Shown: positions 60,422 to 64,000 of the stretch, piece after piece
How the letters are laid out: each line of letters begins with the position of its first letter
Position numbering within the stretch: the stretch's first letter is position 1
From: Acidithiobacillus sulfurivorans
GTDB lineage: Bacteria > Pseudomonadota > Gammaproteobacteria > Acidithiobacillales > Acidithiobacillaceae
Length of the DNA stretch: 64,000 nt
Direction: 5' to 3'
Assembly (NCBI RefSeq): GCF_018853815.1
Contig: NZ_JAAOMP010000088.1
Coordinates: 1 to 64,000 of the forward strand
The notes under the pieces: model-generated
What the model was told of the DNA's origin: nothing
Database searches by the model: none
Seen by the model: the letters and a program-made list of their open reading frames with translations, nothing else
Made by a program: the position numbers and the translations under genes

Positions 60422-63349
60422 TTAATTCACTCTAAACACCTTCATCACCTCATCCCCCAGATGATTTATGACCTTCACCGCGATCCGCCCTGTCGCGGGC
60501 TTGTCAAAAGGCCGGGAGGTGTCGCTATTCAGCGTTGCCCAGGCTTCTGCGTCTATCTCCGCTTTCAGGGTGGTTTTCAGCGATTTGTAGGGGTCGTTGG
60601 CGCCGAGGAAGTAGGCTTGGCGGACGAAGAAGCTTTCTTCGTTGTAGTCGGTGTCGATGAACCAGCAGGCGATGCCGTCGGGGCCGTCGCTGTGGACTTC
60701 GCCGCTGTTGGGGTGGAAGACGTCAACGCCGTTGACTCTGACACGGATCTGGCCGCCTTCGGCGTCGAGGATGTCGATGTCGGGTTCGCCGAAGATGACG
60801 AAAAGGTTGCCTTTGCCAGTGTTCTTGAGGTCGTTGGCCATGTGCAGGTCGGCGTTCATGCGCGCCTTGAGGACGGGGACGCGACCGAGTTTGTCGAACT
60901 CGCTGGCGTGGGCGTCGTAGTTGAAGGCGCAAGCGATGAGCACGTCGAATCCGGCGTCGGCGGCTTCTCGGGCGGCGGCGACCAGATCGGGCCGGGAGAC
61001 GGTGCCGAATTCGGGGCCGATGAAAATGGCGGCGCGGCGCTCGGTGCCGCCCCCATCCGGTCCGGTGGGTTCCAAATAGCGGCCATCGGCGCAGACCAGT
61101 TCGCCCGGCCAGGGGGACAGTGCGGTGAAGTTGATCTTGCCGTCCTTGTGGGCCTGCTGCACTCCGGCGGTTTTAAGGTTTTCGAGAATGATCTGGGCGA
61201 AGTCGCGTTCCTCGCCGTAGCCCGAACCCTGATCGCCGACTTTGCTGGCGTTGGGGTCGATGAGTTCGTCGTTTTCGTCCACGCCCAGCACGCGGTGGGG
61301 GGAGAGACTTTCGACGGTGAAGGGACCGGCGACGCGGACCTTTTTCTTGTCCTCATAGGGCTTGTCGTAGAGATACTCAAAGTCGGCCTTGGCGGCGATG
61401 GAGGCATCTATGGCTTGTTGGCGGGTGATGCGGGCCTGCCAAAACCCGGCGAGGGGCGCATGGGTGCTGACGGGCCAGTCGGCGGGGGCGTCGCGGGGGA
61501 CTTCCCAGTCGAGCAGAGCGCTGGCGCTGACGGTCTTGCCGCAGGGCAGGGTGACGTTGCGGCCTTCCGGCGCGTCGAAATGCAGGAACTGGTCCTGCCG
61601 TCCGCCGCTGGGGATTTTGTAGGGCGTTTTATGGCCTTTTAGTGCGGTGTTCAGAGCTGCCAAGGCGTCGCTGACGGCGGGCTGCCACTGCTCCCAGATG
61701 ACGTCGATCTCGGCGTTGTTGGCGATGGACTTGAGGGTGATGTGAGGCACCCGCTCACAGACAAAGCAATGGCGGATGCTGCCGTAAGTGGGCTTGCCGG
61801 AGGGGAAGCTACGGGTGACTTCCGCCTCCTTCTGCTGTCCTTCCGGGCTGTCGGCGAGGAGATAGTAGGGGTAGCGGGCGCCCATGATGCGGGCGCGGGC
61901 CAGTGCCAGGGCGACGCGTGAGGTGTCGAGGGTGATCCAGCGGCGGCCCCATTGTTCGGCGACATAGGCGGTGGTGCCTGAGCCGCAGGTGGGGTCGAGG
62001 ACTAGGTCGCCGGGGTCAGTGGCCATCAACAAGCAGCGCTCAACAACCTTGGTTCCGGTTTGAACGACATATATCTTTGGGTCAGAACGGCTTTGAACAG
62101 CGCCACTAATGTCCGCCCACAAATTACCAGTTGTTCCATAGCCAAAGTCGTTTTGGGATCTCCGATAATTCAGCTTTCCGTTTTTGGTTACTTGAAAACG
62201 ATCAGCCTTTCCAAGACGAACAAGTCCCGACTCTTTGGTTTTGAAGGTGCCATTCCCTGGAGTGAAATCTTTTTCAAACCATCGAAATTTGGTTACGTCC
62301 CCTTCCCCTGCGGGGCGTGAACTGGTTATGTTGTCCATGCGAAACAGCGAGCCATCAAAATATTCAGATGTGTAACGGCCTTCCGAATCCTCGCTTCGTC
62401 CAGTGTATAGTGTGTGTGCCTTAGCTTGATCTCTGCACTTTGCAAACCAGAGTACGAAATCACAAGTTGAACCGAGCAAACTGTTTCCCTCGCTAGTCGT
62501 CTTACGGACGGTGATCTGACTGACGAAATTTATGTCCCCAAACACCTCATCCATCACCGCCCTTACCCGGTGCACATTCTCATCCCCAATCTGCACAAAG
62601 ATTGACCCGGAATCCGTCAACAAATCCCGCGCCACCGTCAGTCGGTCTCGCAGGTAAGTCAGATAGGAGTGGATGCCGTCCCTCCAGGTGTCGCGAAACG
62701 CCTTGACCTGTTCCGGCTCGCGGGTGATGTGGTCGGTGTTGCCATCCTTGACGTCGCGGCTGGTAGTGGACCACTGGAAATTGCTGTTGAATTTGATGCC
62801 GTAGGGCGGATCGAAATAAATGCACTGCACTTGGCCGCGCAGGCCTTCGCGCTCGGCCAGGCTGGCCATGACCTGCAGGCTGTCGCCGAGGATCATGCGA
62901 TTGGCCCAGTGGGCGTCGTGCTGGTAGAACTCGGTCTTGGCGTTGGCGTCGGGCAGACCGTTGAAGTCGGCGAAGAGGTCGATCTGCTGGCCGTCCTCCT
63001 GCCCCGCCGCGCCCGGTGCCGGGTTCCGCGCCTGAAAGCGCCGGAGGTCGTCGATGAGGACTTTGGGGTGGACCTTTTCCTGAATGTAGAGGGGCGGCGC
63101 CTGCACCACGAGGCTGGACCAGTCCTGCCGATCCTTGCCGCGCCAGATGAGCTGGGGGTCGAGGTCGGGGTTGCGGCTGCGCTTTTCGTCCTCTAGCCCG
63201 GCGGCCTTCCTGGGGTACTCCACCTGCACCGGCTGTTGCTCGTCCTGCCGCATCACCGCCTGATATTCGGCCGTGGGGATGTTCTTGCGCGTCGCCTCGT
63301 CGTGGGTGAGGGTTTCGATAGTCAGGGATGGTTTAGGGCTTTTGGCCAT
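60422..63349 (-). CDS. mod: Type III-like DNA adenine methyltransferase (Mod)
   Basis: A 975-residue beta-class methyltransferase. The catalytic motif DPPY is at residues 180-183 (DPPYGIKF) and the SAM-binding motif near residue 450 reads DPTCGSGTT. The C-terminal half (from about 500) is a long non-catalytic region with target-recognition and accessory segments. The order of motifs fits N6-adenine enzymes. It is much longer than EcoP-type Mod (about 650), like other Mod subunits that pair with large restriction subunits. The start is ATG with AAAGAG upstream. Confidence 0.88.
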   Translation of the reverse strand: MAKSPKPSLTIETLTHDEATRKNIPTAEYQAVMRQDEQQPVQVEYPRKAAGLEDEKRSRNPDLDPQLIWRGKDRQDWSSLVVQAPPLYIQEKVHPKVLIDDLRRFQARNPAPGAAGQEDGQQIDLFADFNGLPDANAKTEFYQHDAHWANRMILGDSLQVMASLAEREGLRGQVQCIYFDPPYGIKFNSNFQWSTTSRDVKDGNTDHITREPEQVKAFRDTWRDGIHSYLTYLRDRLTVARDLLTDSGSIFVQIGDENVHRVRAVMDEVFGDINFVSQITVRKTTSEGNSLLGSTCDFVLWFAKCRDQAKAHTLYTGRSEDSEGRYTSEYFDGSLFRMDNITSSRPAGEGDVTKFRWFEKDFTPGNGTFKTKESGLVRLGKADRFQVTKNGKLNYRRSQNDFGYGTTGNLWADISGAVQSRSDPKIYVVQTGTKVVERCLLMATDPGDLVLDPTCGSGTTAYVAEQWGRRWITLDTSRVALALARARIMGARYPYYLLADSPEGQQKEAEVTRSFPSGKPTYGSIRHCFVCERVPHITLKSIANNAEIDVIWEQWQPAVSDALAALNTALKGHKTPYKIPSGGRQDQFLHFDAPEGRNVTLPCGKTVSASALLDWEVPRDAPADWPVSTHAPLAGFWQARITRQQAIDASIAAKADFEYLYDKPYEDKKKVRVAGPFTVESLSPHRVLGVDENDELIDPNASKVGDQGSGYGEERDFAQIILENLKTAGVQQAHKDGKINFTALSPWPGELVCADGRYLEPTGPDGGGTERRAAIFIGPEFGTVSRPDLVAAAREAADAGFDVLIACAFNYDAHASEFDKLGRVPVLKARMNADLHMANDLKNTGKGNLFVIFGEPDIDILDAEGGQIRVRVNGVDVFHPNSGEVHSDGPDGIACWFIDTDYNEESFFVRQAYFLGANDPYKSLKTTLKAEIDAEAWATLNSDTSRPFDKPATGRIAVKVINHLGDEVMKVFRVN

Positions 63350-63359
63350 GTTTTACTCT

Positions 63360-63577
63360 TTAGCAGATGCGTTTGCGGATATTCGCTTTGGCCGTATCCC
63401 AAGCCGAAAAGTGGTCAGATCCCTGGCGTAGGGCATTTTCCCGTTGGACCAGTATTTCGCCGTGCCAGACGGGAGAGGGAATGTTTTCGGTTGCTGACAG
63501 AGAATGTCCCACAAAGACTCCATCATCTGAAGTTTTTCATTGACAGTGAGTTCACTCAACTGGGGTAAGGCGGTCAT
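63360..63577 (-). pseudogene. Addiction-module antitoxin (TIGR02574-type), frameshifted
   Basis: The start MTALPQLSELTVNEKLQMMESLWDIL is that of the TIGR02574-type antitoxins. The frame then runs out of register at about 63478-63492: continuing in the next frame gives IPSPVWHGEILVQRENALRQ and ends KRIC before a stop at 63360, matching the expected C-terminal half of the family. So one base is missing or two are extra. The ORF read without shift ends at 63353 in non-family sequence. The start overlaps the restriction subunit stop by ATGA. Confidence 0.8.
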
Positions 63578-63999
63578 GGCATCGCTCCTGATTGGTGGGA
63601 ATCCACCACGCTGGCAATCGTTCGATCAAAGAATAACGCAATCTGACGGACAAAATCTTCCTGCATCAGCCAGACATCCGTAAACTCGGCGAAGGCCCAG
63701 CGGCCGTGGCTGCCGAGGTTGTTCACGCCGGGCACCCAGTAGGTGTCCATGGTGGCTTTTTTGTCCTTGGCGTCTTCGCCACGATAACCCTTGATCTCGA
63801 CAATGAGATTCAGCAGGTCCTCATCGCCATGGCCGTCGTCCACCCGCACGATGAAGTCGGGACGGTAAATGCGGGATTCAGAGCCGTAGCGGTAAGGCAC
63901 TTCAAAGCCGAGGTTGTGGTTTTTCACGTAGGCGCGCACGCGGGGGTGGGCTTCCACCACGCGGCAGAACTCCCCTTCCCAGTCGCTGTCGAGAATGAC
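63574..63999 (-). CDS. res: Type III restriction endonuclease subunit (Res), C-terminal part
   Basis: The gene runs off the right edge of the window. The visible 141 residues start VILDSDWEGEFCRVVEAHP and hold the PD-(D/E)xK nuclease domain: RPDFIV followed by LNLIVEIKGYR. This is the C-terminal endonuclease domain of Type III Res; the helicase part lies beyond 64000. The stop overlaps the antitoxin start, so translation is coupled in the order res, antitoxin, mod. Confidence 0.88.
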   Translation of the reverse strand, partial: VILDSDWEGEFCRVVEAHPRVRAYVKNHNLGFEVPYRYGSESRIYRPDFIVRVDDGHGDEDLLNLIVEIKGYRGEDAKDKKATMDTYWVPGVNNLGSHGRWAFAEFTDVWLMQEDFVRQIALFFDRTIASVVDSHQSGAMP

Positions 64000-64000
64000 C

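Noticed and set aside
60461-61642. Long plus-strand open frame of 393 codons
   Set aside because: It is the antisense shadow of the mod gene; its Val/Gly/Ala-rich composition is what a GC-rich reverse frame gives, and it has no ribosome site.
62669-63196. Plus-strand open frame of 175 codons
   Set aside because: Antisense shadow of the mod N-terminal half.

Overview
The window looks like a chromosomal segment of a sulfur-oxidising chemolithoautotroph, most likely Acidithiobacillus or a close relative. This is inferred from gene content and order, not from a database match. The pointers are a sulfur-oxidising heterodisulfide-reductase-like (sHdr) locus with lipoate-binding proteins and a dedicated lipoate-assembly set, a porin-feoA-feoB-feoC iron operon of the kind described in A. 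ferrooxidans, a CbbQ/CbbO-type pair, and a gammaproteobacterial-type rpsU-dnaG-rpoD operon. Gene density is high and operons are tightly packed, with many 4-base stop/start overlaps.

Region 1 (1-9.7 kb) is the sHdr-LbpA-Lip locus on the + strand: the tail of sHdrB1, then sHdrA, sHdrH, sHdrC2, sHdrB2, a terminator, two GcvH-like lipoate-binding proteins flanking a DsrE-family protein, then LipS1, sLpl(AB), LipT and LipS2. Together these encode a cytoplasmic sulfane-sulfur oxidation complex, its lipoylated carrier and the enzymes that build the lipoyl group on it. Region 2 (9.8-19.9 kb) holds a FadL-type outer-membrane protein (possibly a sulfur or hydrophobic-substrate channel), a divergent lipoate-ligase-like protein, a receiver-like small protein, and a five-gene run: small protein, CbbQ-type AAA+, CbbO-type VWA protein, deacetylase and aldo/keto reductase.

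Region 3 (19.9-22.6 kb) is gene-poor and patchy. It has a truncated membrane-anchored Mrr-like fragment, small unknown proteins and a DUF2442-like pair. Region 4 (22.7-36 kb) has a LysR operon with a catalytically dead glutamine-amidotransferase homologue and a DedA protein; PuuD and AguB-type polyamine enzymes; feoP-feoA-feoB-feoC behind a candidate Fur box; two nearly identical palindromic repeat elements in inverted orientation flanking a DsbC/G-like and an NlpC/P60 gene; and an EmrB/QacA-type exporter. Region 5 (36-48.8 kb) is core housekeeping: RsuA-family pseudouridine synthase, an orphan encapsulated-ferritin homologue, HemW, Lon-N protein, cNMP-binding protein, RNase PH, RdgB, an alternative sigma factor, and rpsU-yqeY-mutS2-dnaG-rpoD.

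Region 6 (48.75-64 kb, running off the end) is a genomic island that begins at the 3' end of a CAU-anticodon tRNA. It has a tyrosine integrase, an excisionase-like gene, small unknown genes, a second recombinase-like protein, cyanase, and a long minus-strand run: type III restriction subunit (partial), a frameshifted addiction antitoxin, a large adenine methyltransferase, a nucleoid-associated NA37-family protein overlapping a RelA/SpoT-domain protein, a RhuM-family protein and a RelE-like/UvrD helicase fusion. The NA37 plus RelA/SpoT pair inside the restriction operon is the strongest candidate for an undescribed (probably anti-phage) system.
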